Position numbers and translations under genes: made by a program
Assembly: GCA_035760665.1 (NCBI GenBank)
Contig: DASTSN010000115.1
Location: forward strand, 1 to 62,602
Source: DASTSN01 sp035760665
GTDB taxonomy: Bacteria; Bacteroidota; Bacteroidia; Chitinophagales; Chitinophagaceae
Direction: 5' to 3'
DNA: 62,602 nucleotides
Notes under the pieces: model-generated
Databases searched by the model: none
Seen by the model: the letters and a program-made list of their open reading frames with translations, nothing else
Told to the model about the DNA's origin: nothing
Shown: one piece after another, positions 7,633 to 17,281 of the stretch
How the letters are laid out: every line of letters begins with the position of its first letter
Numbering within the stretch: position 1 is the first letter of the stretch

Positions 7633-8445
7633 TTAAACGGAAACATTGAAATCCCGCAGTGCATCATTCAGGCTTGTCTTTAAATCGGTGCTTGGCTTGC
7701 GCTGCCCGATGATGAGTGCACAGCTTACGTTGTATTCGCCGGCAGGGAATTTTTTCAGGTAACTGCCGGGGATGACCACGCTGCGGGCGGGTACACGGCC
7801 TTTGTATTCTTTCGGTTCGCTGCCGCTTACATCTATGATTTTAGTAGACTGGGTGAGTACCACGTTGGCGCCAAGTACGGCCTCCTTTTCTACAATAACC
7901 CCTTCCACGACGATGCAGCGGCTGCCGATGAAACAACCATCTTCGATGATAACGGGTGATGCTTGCAGTGGTTCCAGTACGCCGCCAATGCCCACGCCGC
8001 CGCTCAGGTGTACCCCTTTGCCAATTTGTGCACAACTGCCCACGGTGGCCCAGGTATCTACCATGGTGCCCTCATCCACATACGCCCCGATATTGACATA
8101 GGAAGGCATTAATACAACATTTCGGGCAATATAAGCACCGTGACGTGCCACTGCATGCGGAACGGCCCGTACACCCAGGTCTTTATAATTCTTTTTCAGC
8201 GGCATTTTATCGTAAAACTCAAAAGGCTCCAGCGACCAGGTATGCATTTGCTGAATACCAAAATACAGCAAGATGGCCTGCTTAACCCACTCATGCACTT
8301 CCCACCCGTTTTCTGTGGGAGAAGCCACGCGGAGCCGGCCCTTATCCAGTTCTTCAATGACGGCGTGAACGGCATCGGTATATTTCAGTTCTTTGAGTAA
8401 TTCACGATTATGCCAGGCTTCGGTAATGAGTTCATTTTTATTCAT
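7633..8445 (-). CDS. dapD: 2,3,4,5-tetrahydropyridine-2,6-dicarboxylate N-succinyltransferase
   Basis: This cytosolic trimeric enzyme transfers succinyl from succinyl-CoA to tetrahydrodipicolinate in the lysine/meso-diaminopimelate pathway. The 270-residue length is normal. The N-terminal helical domain is followed by the left-handed beta-helix built of hexapeptide repeats, roughly residues 100-220 (ARNVVLMPSYVNIGAYVDEG, then VGSCAQIGKGVHLSGGVGIG), and a C-terminal strand-rich tail. The family substrate-binding segments LGVRAVPHA and ARHGAYI are present. It is followed at 36 bases by an EamA transporter gene. I see nothing unusual. Confidence 0.95.
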   Translation of the reverse strand: MNKNELITEAWHNRELLKELKYTDAVHAVIEELDKGRLRVASPTENGWEVHEWVKQAILLYFGIQQMHTWSLEPFEFYDKMPLKKNYKDLGVRAVPHAVARHGAYIARNVVLMPSYVNIGAYVDEGTMVDTWATVGSCAQIGKGVHLSGGVGIGGVLEPLQASPVIIEDGCFIGSRCIVVEGVIVEKEAVLGANVVLTQSTKIIDVSGSEPKEYKGRVPARSVVIPGSYLKKFPAGEYNVSCALIIGQRKPSTDLKTSLNDALRDFNVSV

Positions 8446-8487
8446 CAGTTACAATTTATTTTATATAGGCATGAAACAGGCTGCAAA

Positions 8488-9363
8488 TTAAATGATACGG
8501 TAGTTTTTATAATCAAAAAACCGTTTCCCTGTGATTTTTTCCAGTATGTTTTTGAGGCGGTCTTTGAAAGCCGGGTGGTTTTTGGAGATATCGTAATGAA
8601 ACTGCCAGTTCTTTCTTGCAATCAGTTCCTGCATAACGGCGGGATGTGTGCCGGTAAATTTCTCCAGTACATCTATTTGCCCGTAATCAAAATCGTTTTC
8701 GTCAAAAACAACCTTATTTTCATCGTAGCCGTTTTCGCTCCAGTATTTGGTAACACCCAGCGCTTTGTTTTGCATGGCTTTAGGCTCACGTACCCAGCCG
8801 TAGTGATAGATGCAGGCATCCAGTGGCTTCACCTGCAGTTTTTCATTATTGCCCTTTCGAAAACCCTGCGCGTCTTTGTAAGAGAAAATACTTTTATCAT
8901 TCCTGATGATCCGGATCTCATTTCGGTACCAGCGAGAGGATGCGCCTACATAATCATAAGAGCCCCAGAAATGTAAATATTTAAAAAGCAGCCCGTCCAC
9001 GCGGCGATCATCTTTGTATTGCTGCATGGCCTGCCGTACGGTCGGTATGTATTGTTCATGCATGACCTCATCGCCTTGAATGTAAAAAGCCCAGTCACTG
9101 TCGGCTGAAACAGCCTGAAAGGCTTTATCGGTTTCCGCGGCCAGTACCCGTCCCCCCGTGCGCAGGCTTTCATCCCATACGGTGTCAATGATCCGTATCC
9201 GGCTTTCCTTCATGTTTTCAATCAGTTCCCGGGTACCATCGTTGCAATCCCCTACGGCAATAACAAATTCGTCGCAAAGCGGTAAGATGGAACGTAAGGC
9301 AGGTAATACCGGGTAGCCGTATTTGACAGCATTTTTTATAAATGAGAAACCGGATACTTTCAT
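8488..9363 (-). CDS. Family 2-like glycosyltransferase
   Basis: The protein has 291 residues. It opens with a GT-A-type nucleotide-binding strand pattern (FSFIKNAVKYGYPVLPALRS, then CDEFVIAVGDCNDGT), which is the family 2 glycosyltransferase beginning. DSDWAFYIQGDE near residue 90 likely supplies the metal/nucleotide-sugar Asp. There is no membrane segment, so it acts in the cytosol, presumably on a glycan or lipid-linked acceptor. It is read divergently from the glycosyltransferase at 9538, suggesting both serve surface polysaccharide or glycoprotein synthesis. Acceptor and donor are unknown. Confidence 0.8.
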   Translation of the reverse strand: MKVSGFSFIKNAVKYGYPVLPALRSILPLCDEFVIAVGDCNDGTRELIENMKESRIRIIDTVWDESLRTGGRVLAAETDKAFQAVSADSDWAFYIQGDEVMHEQYIPTVRQAMQQYKDDRRVDGLLFKYLHFWGSYDYVGASSRWYRNEIRIIRNDKSIFSYKDAQGFRKGNNEKLQVKPLDACIYHYGWVREPKAMQNKALGVTKYWSENGYDENKVVFDENDFDYGQIDVLEKFTGTHPAVMQELIARKNWQFHYDISKNHPAFKDRLKNILEKITGKRFFDYKNYRII

Positions 9364-9537
9364 GTTGGTTTAGTTTTGGTGCCGGGCAAAATTGGAACCC
9401 ACGGGCAGATGCATGCTGTCAAAAGTAGTGAATTCAGGTTGCAATCATAACGGATCGTTGCAGGCATTTGCTGTATTGCAACCGGCAGCAATGAACACCT
9501 TTCGTCATTTTAAATATCTTGCAGGTAATTACCGGAT

Positions 9538-10704
9538 ATGAATATTGGATTTGATGCAAAGCGGGCCTACCACAATACTACCGGACTGGGTTATTACAGC
9601 CGCACACTGATTCACCTGCTGGCAAATTACTACCCGGAACACCAGTATTATTTATTTAATCCAAAACCATCCCGTATTTTCCGGTTTACAGAAGCCAATG
9701 TGCAGGAAGTGCAGCCGGGCCGCCTGGCAGATAGATTGCTGCCATCGCTGTGGCGGAGTAGCGGGATGAAAAAGGATTTGCAAAGACTGTCTGTGAATCT
9801 GTACCACGGGTTGAGTCACGAAATTCCTGTTGGTATTGCAAAGACCGGTATCAGGTCGGTTGTCACCATTCACGACCTGATCCATGAACGATTTCCGGAA
9901 CAGTATAACCCGGTGGATGTAAAAATTTATTCCAAAAAATTCCGTTACGCCTGTCAGCATGCTGACCGCATCATTGCCACCAGCCGGCAAACCAAAGAAG
10001 ATATGATTGCGATCTATCAAACACCGGCCGACAAAATTGATATTTGTTACCAAAGTTGTTCGCCACTTTTTGCCCGTGAGGTCTCAGCTGAAGAAAAAAA
10101 GCGTGTGGCTGACCGTTATAACCTGCCCGGGCAGTTTTTTTTATCGGTCGGTACAATCATTGACCGGAAAAACCTGCTGAATGTATGCAAGGCGTTGTTC
10201 CTGCTGCGGGAGGAACTGGAACTGCCACTGGTCGTGATCGGCAGCGGGTCAGGGAAATATTATCAGGGGGTAAAAGATTTTCTGCTGCAGCAGGGGCTGA
10301 CGAATAAAGTTATTTTTTTATCTGAAACCACTGGGGCAAAAAATGATCCTACATATTTGTCAACAGAGGATCTTACTGTTATCTATCAGTTAGCGCTTGC
10401 AATGATTTACCCTTCTTTTTATGAGGGGTTTGGCCTGCCGGTACTGGAAGCCTTATGGAGCCGCCTGCCGGTCATTACCTCCGGACAGTCCTGTTTACCC
10501 GAAGTGGGTGGTAATGCGGCGTACTATGTAAATCCGCAAAGTGCTGAAGAAATTGCAGCAGCCATGAAAGAAATTTATACGAACAGTGAACTTCGGGAGT
10601 CAATGAAAGAAAAGGGACGGTTACAAGCCGGTCACTTTTCGCCGGCAGTATACGTAAAATCAGTTATGGAGGTGTATCAACGCGTATTGTATGAGGGATT
10701 TTGA
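9538..10704 (+). CDS. GT4-type glycosyltransferase
   Basis: The protein has 388 residues with the GT-B fold of retaining family 4 transferases. The N-terminal half opens with NIGFDAKRAYHNTTGLGYYSR and carries VVTIHDLIHE. The C-terminal nucleotide-sugar domain begins near FFLSVGTIIDRKNL, and the donor-binding E-x7-E motif is EGFGLPVLE, followed by LPEVGGNAAYYV. No signal peptide or membrane segment is visible. It is divergent from the family 2 transferase at 8488, and its stop lies inside the start of the decayed tsaC gene (10691). A role in surface glycan assembly is inferred. Confidence 0.85.
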   Translation: MNIGFDAKRAYHNTTGLGYYSRTLIHLLANYYPEHQYYLFNPKPSRIFRFTEANVQEVQPGRLADRLLPSLWRSSGMKKDLQRLSVNLYHGLSHEIPVGIAKTGIRSVVTIHDLIHERFPEQYNPVDVKIYSKKFRYACQHADRIIATSRQTKEDMIAIYQTPADKIDICYQSCSPLFAREVSAEEKKRVADRYNLPGQFFLSVGTIIDRKNLLNVCKALFLLREELELPLVVIGSGSGKYYQGVKDFLLQQGLTNKVIFLSETTGAKNDPTYLSTEDLTVIYQLALAMIYPSFYEGFGLPVLEALWSRLPVITSGQSCLPEVGGNAAYYVNPQSAEEIAAAMKEIYTNSELRESMKEKGRLQAGHFSPAVYVKSVMEVYQRVLYEGF

Positions 10705-11263
10705 GAACGATATCAATGAGTGCCTGCGGGTATTGCAGGCTGGGGGGCCTGCTGATGTATCCGACTGATACAGTTTGGGGGATTGGCTGCGATGCCACCA
10801 ATGCCGGCGCGGTAGAACGGATTGGCGTTTTAAGTAAGGGTTGAGCAAAAACTCCAGGATTGTACTGTTGGCTGATGAACGGGACATACTACACTTTACT
10901 GCCAGCCCGGACTTACGGGTTTTCGAGTACCTGAAAAAGACTACCCGGTCCACGGCAGTCATTTTTGAGCAGGCAATCGGCCTGGCCGAAAAACTGGTGG
11001 GCAGTACTGGCAGCATTGGCATCCGCATTTGCAAAGAACCGTTTTGCCGCAACCTGTTAAAACGGTTTAGAAAACCGCTGGTATTCACATCAGCCAATAT
11101 TACTGGTTAGCCTCCTGCGCTGCAGTTTGACGCAATTGATTCAAAAATTAAAGCAGGAGTGGACTACATTGTGCAGTACCGGCAGGATGATACAATCACT
11201 GGCGTATCTTCAGCGTTGGTCAACTGGAACAGCGATGGTACTGTTACCATTGTACGAGTCTGA
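10691..11263 (+). pseudogene. Decayed threonylcarbamoyl-AMP synthase (Sua5/YciO/YrdC family)
   Basis: Three frames together spell a YrdC-domain protein of about 190 residues. Frame one gives MRDFENDINECLRVLQAGG. A shift near 10745 leads to LLMYPTDTVWGIGCDATNA. A second shift near 10840 leads to RIVLLADERDILHF and SIGIRICKEPFC. A TAG at 11108-11110 replaces the Gln expected after TSANITG, after which coding continues to 11263. Members make threonylcarbamoyl-AMP for the t6A modification of ANN-decoding tRNAs, normally an essential step, so an intact copy should exist elsewhere. The remnant overlaps the preceding glycosyltransferase gene by 14 bases and precedes cca. Three independent lesions argue against one sequencing error. 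Confidence 0.85.
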
Positions 11264-11323
11264 ACAGGGCATACAAGCCTTGCATTTCCCGCCTCTGCCA
11301 CCTTCCATTATCTTTGCCGGTAT

Positions 11324-12796
11324 ATGGATATCAATTGTTCAGAACGGGAATTGTTTTTATTTAAAAAGGTGGCACATGCGGCCCGGGAACTGGGCGTTGA
11401 AACCTACCTGATTGGCGGCTTTGTGCGGGACAAACTGATTGGCAGGTCCACAAAAGATGCCGATATCGTTTGTGTGGGCGATGGTATCGCATTAGCGAAA
11501 GCTGTGGCAAAGCGATTGAATCCTGTGCCGCAGGTGAACTATTTCAAGACGTATGGTACTGCGCATATTCGTGTAAACTTTCCGGAGCATCCCCACCGTA
11601 CTGAGCCATCCTCCACAGAAGACAAAGCGAATTTTTTTGACCTGGAGTTTGTCGGCGCCCGCAAAGAGAGTTACCAGTATCACTCCCGCAACCCCGAAGT
11701 AAAACCCGGCACGCTGGAAGATGATCAAAACCGCCGCGACTTCACCATGAATACACTTGCCATCAGCCTGAACGAAAAAGACTATGGAAAACTCGTTGAC
11801 CCTTTTCACGGGCTGCAGGCTATTCATGATCGTATCATCAAAACACCGCTGGATCCGCTGACGACGTTTAGCGACGACCCGCTTCGCATGATGCGGGCTA
11901 TCCGGTTCGCCACGCAATTGAATTTTTCGATTGAGGAAAAAACATTGCAGGCGGTTACCGATAATGCGTACAGGATAAAAATTGTATCCCAGGAACGCAT
12001 CACCGATGAACTGAATAAAATTATTGTAGCTTCCAAGCCTTCCATCGGGTTCCGCTTATTGTATGAAACAGGGTTGCTGCATATTATTTTCCCGCAAATG
12101 GTGGACCTGGCCGGTGCGGAGTATAAAGAGGGTATTGGTCACAAGGATAATTTTCACCATACCCTGCAGGTACTGGATAACGTGGCAAAGAAATCCGGTG
12201 ACCTTTGGTTGCGATGGGCCGCCATCTTGCACGACATTGCCAAGCCGGTAACCAAGCGTTTTGAAGAGGGCCACGGCTGGACGTTTCACGGGCACGAAGT
12301 GGTGGGTGGCAGAATGGTGCCGAAAATTTTTGCCAAATTCAAACTGCCCCAAAACGAAAAAATGCGGTTGGTCCGCAAACTGGTTGAATTGCATCTGCGC
12401 CCCATCAGTTTAACAAATGAAAATATCACCGATTCGGCTATCCGCCGGTTGCTGTTTGATGCAGGCGAGGATTTTGATGCCCTGATGATCCTGTGCGAGG
12501 CGGATATAACATCGAAGAATAAACTGAAAGTAAAGCGTTATCTCGAAAACTTTCAGCTGGTCCGCAGCCGCTGCCAGGAGGTGGAAGAAAAAGACCGTAT
12601 CCGTTCATGGCAGCCGCCCATCACCGGCGAGATGATTATGGAGCTCTTTAACCTGCCTCCGTCGAAACCGGTGGGCGATTTGAAAAACGCGATCAGGAAT
12701 GCCATACTGGACGGGCTTATTCCCAACGAGTATGATGCAGCTTACGATTTCCTGTTGCAAAAGGCCGCGGAAATGAACCTGCAGCCTTCCAGGTAG
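11324..12796 (+). CDS. CCA tRNA nucleotidyltransferase with HD domain
   Basis: This enzyme adds or repairs the 3' CCA of tRNAs. The N-terminal class II nucleotidyltransferase motif is LIGGFVRDKLIG with the metal-binding carboxylates in DADIV (residues about 28-48). The middle carries the nucleotide-recognition region (DFTMNTLAI, DPLRMMRAIRFATQL). An HD phosphohydrolase domain follows, with HDIAKP near residue 302. The 490-residue length fits the family. It sits in a tRNA-processing neighbourhood with the tsaC remnant and miaA. The nearby tRNA-Leu does not encode CCA, which fits a need for this enzyme. Confidence 0.92.
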   Translation: MDINCSERELFLFKKVAHAARELGVETYLIGGFVRDKLIGRSTKDADIVCVGDGIALAKAVAKRLNPVPQVNYFKTYGTAHIRVNFPEHPHRTEPSSTEDKANFFDLEFVGARKESYQYHSRNPEVKPGTLEDDQNRRDFTMNTLAISLNEKDYGKLVDPFHGLQAIHDRIIKTPLDPLTTFSDDPLRMMRAIRFATQLNFSIEEKTLQAVTDNAYRIKIVSQERITDELNKIIVASKPSIGFRLLYETGLLHIIFPQMVDLAGAEYKEGIGHKDNFHHTLQVLDNVAKKSGDLWLRWAAILHDIAKPVTKRFEEGHGWTFHGHEVVGGRMVPKIFAKFKLPQNEKMRLVRKLVELHLRPISLTNENITDSAIRRLLFDAGEDFDALMILCEADITSKNKLKVKRYLENFQLVRSRCQEVEEKDRIRSWQPPITGEMIMELFNLPPSKPVGDLKNAIRNAILDGLIPNEYDAAYDFLLQKAAEMNLQPSR

Positions 12797-12810
12797 CCGC
12801 ATAAAATGCT

Positions 12811-12818
12811 TATTTTTG
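12811..12818 (+). promoter_or_regulatory. Promoter -7 element (TATTTTTG)
   Basis: TATTTTTG matches TAnnTTTG and lies 23 bases before the ATG of the PRiA4 ORF3-like gene. No good -33 TTTG is visible upstream. Confidence 0.4.
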
Positions 12819-12841
12819 TCATTTAACCAAGTGCAACAGTC

Positions 12842-13405
12842 ATGGCGATTTTAAAATTCAGGATTTATTTTGAAGAAGACGACAGCATTTACCGCGATGT
12901 GGCCATCCGTCATACGCAGTCGTTCAGGGATTTGCATGATGCAATCCTGAAAGCGTACGAATTTGATAACAAACACAAAGCCACTTTTTACCGCAGCAAC
13001 GACAACTGGCAGCGCGGTAAAGAAATTTCCCTGGAAAAATATGATAAGGAATATAAGGCGCCCCCGTTGCTCATGGAGGAAACAACTATCGGCGCCGAAA
13101 TCCGGAACCCGAATCAAAAATTTATTTACCAGTATGATTTCAATAAAAACTGGGTATTTCTTGTAGAGCTGATTAATGTCAGTAAAGAAGAAAATCCAAA
13201 ACTGGTGTACCCCGCCGTCGTTCGCGTGGAAGGTATTGCACCAAGTCAGTATGGTACCAAAAGCCTGCTGGGAGAAAAGTTTACAGAAATGGAAGAGAAG
13301 TATGACCTCAGCAGTGGCGCTGAAGGCTTTGGAGAAGAAGGCGACGGGGAGGATAGCGATTCCACGGGCATGGGAGAGGAGACCCGTGATGAGGATGAAT
13401 TGTAG
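12842..13405 (+). CDS. Plasmid pRiA4b ORF-3-like family protein
   Basis: The protein has 187 residues. Residues about 1-135 match the PRiA4_ORF3-like fold: a beta strand start (LKFRIYFEEDD), SFRDLHDAILKAYEFDNKHKATFY, and FIYQYDFNKNWVFLVELI. The last 40 residues are a strongly acidic, Glu/Asp/Gly-rich tail. The family is widespread and sometimes linked to mobile elements, but in Bacteroidota single chromosomal copies like this are common and of unknown role. It probably forms a transcription unit with miaA 51 bases downstream. Confidence 0.8.
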   Translation: MAILKFRIYFEEDDSIYRDVAIRHTQSFRDLHDAILKAYEFDNKHKATFYRSNDNWQRGKEISLEKYDKEYKAPPLLMEETTIGAEIRNPNQKFIYQYDFNKNWVFLVELINVSKEENPKLVYPAVVRVEGIAPSQYGTKSLLGEKFTEMEEKYDLSSGAEGFGEEGDGEDSDSTGMGEETRDEDEL

Positions 13406-13456
13406 GAATACACCCTGGCTGCTTTTATTTGCTGTTATCCTTCACCGGCACCGAAA

Positions 13457-14401
13457 TTGAGTACCAATCCGCATACAGATCAATTCCCCGAACAAAGCAA
13501 CGGCAAGACCGTGATTGTAGTGACCGGCCCTACGGCTGTAGGGAAAACGGCCGTAGCAATCGCCATCGCAAAAAAATACCATACCGAAATCATTTCTGCC
13601 GACAGCCGCCAGTGTTACAAGGAAATGGCGATTGGTGTGGCTCGCCCCTCATTACAAGAATTACAAACCGTGCCGCATCACTTTATCGCATCGCACGCCG
13701 TTTCTGAAACGGTCAACGCTGCCGTATTTGAGCAATATGCCCTGCAGAAGGCACAGGAGATTTTTAAAGAAAAGAATGTGCTGGTACTGGCCGGGGGCAC
13801 TGGGTTGTATATAAAAGCCTTTTGCGAGGGCATGGATGAAATGCCTGATATACCCGGCACAGTGCGCCATCAAATCCGCGCAAATTATGAAAAGTATGGT
13901 CTTCCCTGGCTGCAGCAGGAGATCCAAAAAAAAGATCCCGTATTTTATCAGCACGGCGAAATACAAAACCCTCACCGTGTGATGCGGGCCCTGGAAGTAG
14001 TGGAGGCCACCGGTAATTCCATCTTTGATTTCAGAACAGGAACAAAAAGTCAGCGCAATTTCCAGGTGCTGAAGATTGGACTGACCCTGCCAAAAGACGA
14101 ACTGCACAGGAATATCAATGAGCGAACGGATAAGATGATCGCTGAAGGGCTGGAAGAAGAAGTGAAAAGTTTATGGCAATACAGGCATGTCAATGCGCTG
14201 CAAACAGTGGGCTATGCAGAAATGATTGATTACCTTAATGGAAACAGTTCGCTGGAGCAGGCAATTGAACGCATTAAAATGAATACACGCCGCTACGCAA
14301 AACGCCAGATGACCTGGTTTAAAAAAGATCAACAGATTCAATGGTTTTCACCCGCTGATTTTACCCGAATCGAAGCTTACCTGGAGAAATCTATTCGTTG
14401 A
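13457..14401 (+). CDS. miaA: tRNA dimethylallyltransferase
   Basis: MiaA transfers the dimethylallyl group of DMAPP to N6 of A37 in tRNAs reading UNN codons. The P-loop GPTAVGKT lies at about residues 23-30, followed by the catalytic ISADSRQ segment, GGTGLYIKAF, and the C-terminal RYAKRQMTWF region that binds tRNA. Length (314) is normal. The only start giving the complete N-terminus is a TTG at 13457; no ATG lies between it and the P-loop. It follows the PRiA4 ORF3-like gene and belongs to the local tRNA-maturation group. Confidence 0.93.
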   Translation: MSTNPHTDQFPEQSNGKTVIVVTGPTAVGKTAVAIAIAKKYHTEIISADSRQCYKEMAIGVARPSLQELQTVPHHFIASHAVSETVNAAVFEQYALQKAQEIFKEKNVLVLAGGTGLYIKAFCEGMDEMPDIPGTVRHQIRANYEKYGLPWLQQEIQKKDPVFYQHGEIQNPHRVMRALEVVEATGNSIFDFRTGTKSQRNFQVLKIGLTLPKDELHRNINERTDKMIAEGLEEEVKSLWQYRHVNALQTVGYAEMIDYLNGNSSLEQAIERIKMNTRRYAKRQMTWFKKDQQIQWFSPADFTRIEAYLEKSIR

Positions 14402-14486
14402 AGACCGGTGCTTATTTTCGATGAACGGTCAAATAGCTTGATCAGTTTATTATTTTGTTTTAACAAAATTAACAAGCCGATTGTTC

Positions 14487-14494
14487 TACCTTTG
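14487..14494 (+). promoter_or_regulatory. Promoter -7 element (TACCTTTG)
   Basis: TACCTTTG matches TAnnTTTG and would start a transcript near 14500 with a leader of about 105 bases for the barrel gene at 14609. The -33 region is weak. Confidence 0.45.
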
Positions 14495-14608
14495 CAGTTC
14501 GTTTCACTTACCATTTACTTACCATTACCTATTCGCAGCAGCCTTAGTCAGCCATTGACAGGTTTCAGTAATTCAATTTGCGGAAATAAATATTGACTGG
14601 ATTTATTC

Positions 14609-17209
14609 ATGAAACAAAAGAATCATTTTCTGATGAAGCATTTTTTATTCTTAACGGTATTACAAGCTTTATTGTTGCATTCGTATGCACAGGTGGAACC
14701 TGAGCCCATACAAATGCCCGAAACTCCTGTTATAAAGATTACAAAAAATAAGATTTATGGGCGCCTGGTTGATGCCAATAAAAAAGGCATTCCTTCCGCT
14801 TCGGTGGAACTCTACGCGAAAGTAGCCCGCGGCAATGGTGAAAAAAAAGATACACTGGTAGGTGTTATGTTCAGTAAACCTAATGGAGATTTTAAATTTT
14901 CTGATATTCCTTCCTTCGCAGAATTTCAGCTGGTAGTAACTGCTGTGGGCTTTGAAAAAATGGAATTGCCGGTGATGGTCGGTCAACTGGAACATGATAA
15001 GCCGGGCGAAGCGACACCGGTCGAAAAAGACCTGGGGAATGTGCAGTTAGAGCAGGCAGTGAAACAATTGGGCATGGTTACGGTGGTTGCCCAGAAACCG
15101 GTGATGGAGATGGGCGTGGACCGCAGAATTTTTAACGTGGATAAAAACATAACCACTGCCGGCGGAACAGGATTGGACATCATGAAAAATATTCCCTCCC
15201 TGTCTGTCAACGTAGACGGTACTGTGGAATTACGCAACAGCACCCCGCAAATTTTTATTGATGGCAGGCCTACCATCCTCACGCTGGATCAGATACCGGC
15301 AAATGATATCGAAAAAGTAGAAGTGATTACCAATCCATCTGCCAAATTTGATGCAGCCAGCAGCGGCGGTATTATTAATATTATTTTAAAGAAAAACAGG
15401 CGAATTGGTCTAAACGGCATTGCCAGTGCCGGTGTTGGTTCGCCTAATATTTTAAACGGAGGTCTTAACCTCAGCCTGCGGCAGGGAAAATTCAACTTCT
15501 TTGCCAGCGGCAACTACAACCGTTCCGGTGGCAAGGCCAATGGTGAAACCCTGCGGGAAAACCGGAAAAATGGCGCGACAGAAAATTATTTTAACCAGTA
15601 TTCTGTAAACGATCGCCTGCGGCGTTTTCAGTCGGCCCGCTTTGGCGTAGATTACTTTATTGATAACAGGAATACGCTGACAATTTCAGAAAGCCTCGTC
15701 AAAGGACGCTTTTCAAACAGCCAGACACAAGATCAGGAAAACCTGGATGTGAATAAAGAATTGTTGTATAATGGAAAACGTACATCAGATGATCAGTCGG
15801 AGTTTAACCGGAGCCATACCAACCTGAATTTCACGCATAAGTTTCCTGAAGAGGGTAAAGAGTTCTCTGCTTTTATTAATTATAATAATGGCGGAGGGAA
15901 ACAAAACTCCAATCTTTTTAATGCCTATTACAATACTGACGGCAGTGAATATGCGCCGTCGAATACAGTGCATAATGTAGGCAGCAATGATAATAACCAA
16001 TGGACGTTTCAGGCTGATTTTACAGATCCGAAAGGCAAAGACGCCAAACTGGAAACCGGCATCCGTAGCTATATCAATGATTACAGCAGCGTCTTTAATG
16101 CTTACAGCGTTAATAACGGGTCTGAGGAGAAACTGCCCCTCAGCAATAATTACAAATACACCGAAATGATCAATGCATTTTACATTACCTATACGGGTAA
16201 ATTGAAAAGCATCGGTTACCAGGTGGGATTGCGTGCCGAACAGTCCAAGTTTGACGGGATGCTGGTTGACAGCTCACTGAAATTCGGATATTCCTATCCC
16301 AGTAAGATTCGCAATATCTGGGATGCCTTTTTCCCGAGCTTATTCCTGAGTAAACAACTGGATGAGAAAACGGAAATTCAGCTGAATTATTCACGCCGCA
16401 TTCGCCGGCCAAATTTCTGGCAGCTGAATCCTTTCATTGATATCAATGATCCGGTGAACCTTCGCCAGGGGAACCCGCAGCTGCGGCCCGAGTTTACCAA
16501 CTCATTTGAATTTAATTACAATAAGCAATACGGCAGGGGGAGTAATTTCCTGGCGTCTGTCTATTACAGGAATAACCAGGGTGATATTACCGGGTACAGC
16601 GATACGATTACAGCTGCGCAATACCAGCGTTTGAATAATGCGGCCATTGATCCCAATGCCATCTTAAATACATTTATCAATGCCCAGAGTACTAACAGGC
16701 TGGGCGCTGAGTTTACCGTGCAGCAAAAATTTGGACAAAATTTTGACATCACACCAACGCTGGAAATGCAGTACCGTAAGGTGAATGCGAAAATTAACGG
16801 ACTGGATTTAAGTAACGAAGGGTTTAACTGGGAAGCCAAACTGATGTCGAATTACAAAATTGTAACAGAGCAGCCTTCGCTGTTTAACAACCTGAGTTTT
16901 CAGCTAATCGGCGAATACAGGTCGCCAATGGTGATTCCACAGGGCAAGCGTGCCGAACGGTACAGCGTTGATGTGGCTATGAAAAAAGAATTCATGAAAA
17001 ACAAACGGGCCAGCATTACCTTCAACATCAACGACCTGTTTAACACCAATCGCTACGGCACTATTTACGATACGGATAATTTTTACCAGTATTCCTATGG
17101 CAGGTGGAATGTGCGAACTTTCCGCGTGGTGCTGAGTTACAAGTTTGGAAAATCCGACTTTACATTATTTAAAAAGAATGCGAATAACAGGGGTAACGAT
17201 GATGAATAG
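14609..17209 (+). CDS. TonB-dependent-receptor-like outer membrane beta-barrel protein
   Basis: The protein has 866 residues. A signal peptide ends in SYAQ near residue 28. A carboxypeptidase-regulatory-like beta-sandwich follows (IYGRLVDANKKGIPSASVEL, roughly residues 45-140), then a plug-like domain (DIMKNIPSLSVNVDG, then IDGRP and EKVEVITNPSAKFDAASSGGIINIILKK), and a long beta-barrel of the OMP_b-brl_3 type ending in RVVLSYKFGKSDF. No SusD partner lies beside it, so it is not a standard Sus pair. It probably imports or senses a small ligand in the outer membrane, or acts in envelope biogenesis. The substrate is unknown. A strong terminator follows. Confidence 0.88.
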   Translation: MKQKNHFLMKHFLFLTVLQALLLHSYAQVEPEPIQMPETPVIKITKNKIYGRLVDANKKGIPSASVELYAKVARGNGEKKDTLVGVMFSKPNGDFKFSDIPSFAEFQLVVTAVGFEKMELPVMVGQLEHDKPGEATPVEKDLGNVQLEQAVKQLGMVTVVAQKPVMEMGVDRRIFNVDKNITTAGGTGLDIMKNIPSLSVNVDGTVELRNSTPQIFIDGRPTILTLDQIPANDIEKVEVITNPSAKFDAASSGGIINIILKKNRRIGLNGIASAGVGSPNILNGGLNLSLRQGKFNFFASGNYNRSGGKANGETLRENRKNGATENYFNQYSVNDRLRRFQSARFGVDYFIDNRNTLTISESLVKGRFSNSQTQDQENLDVNKELLYNGKRTSDDQSEFNRSHTNLNFTHKFPEEGKEFSAFINYNNGGGKQNSNLFNAYYNTDGSEYAPSNTVHNVGSNDNNQWTFQADFTDPKGKDAKLETGIRSYINDYSSVFNAYSVNNGSEEKLPLSNNYKYTEMINAFYITYTGKLKSIGYQVGLRAEQSKFDGMLVDSSLKFGYSYPSKIRNIWDAFFPSLFLSKQLDEKTEIQLNYSRRIRRPNFWQLNPFIDINDPVNLRQGNPQLRPEFTNSFEFNYNKQYGRGSNFLASVYYRNNQGDITGYSDTITAAQYQRLNNAAIDPNAILNTFINAQSTNRLGAEFTVQQKFGQNFDITPTLEMQYRKVNAKINGLDLSNEGFNWEAKLMSNYKIVTEQPSLFNNLSFQLIGEYRSPMVIPQGKRAERYSVDVAMKKEFMKNKRASITFNINDLFNTNRYGTIYDTDNFYQYSYGRWNVRTFRVVLSYKFGKSDFTLFKKNANNRGNDDE

Positions 17210-17231
17210 TTTCTCGTTTAGGGTTTTTTAA

Positions 17232-17266
17232 AAAGAGAGAGGGCCTAGGAGCCCTCTTTCTTTTAT
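17232..17266 (+). terminator. Rho-independent terminator
   Basis: AGAGGGC at 17238-17244, a 6-base loop and GCCCTCT at 17251-17257 are followed by TTCTTTT, just after the barrel gene. The A-rich left flank could let it also serve the convergent gene at 17282. Confidence 0.75.
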
Positions 17267-17281
17267 GCGGTTGTGGATCAG

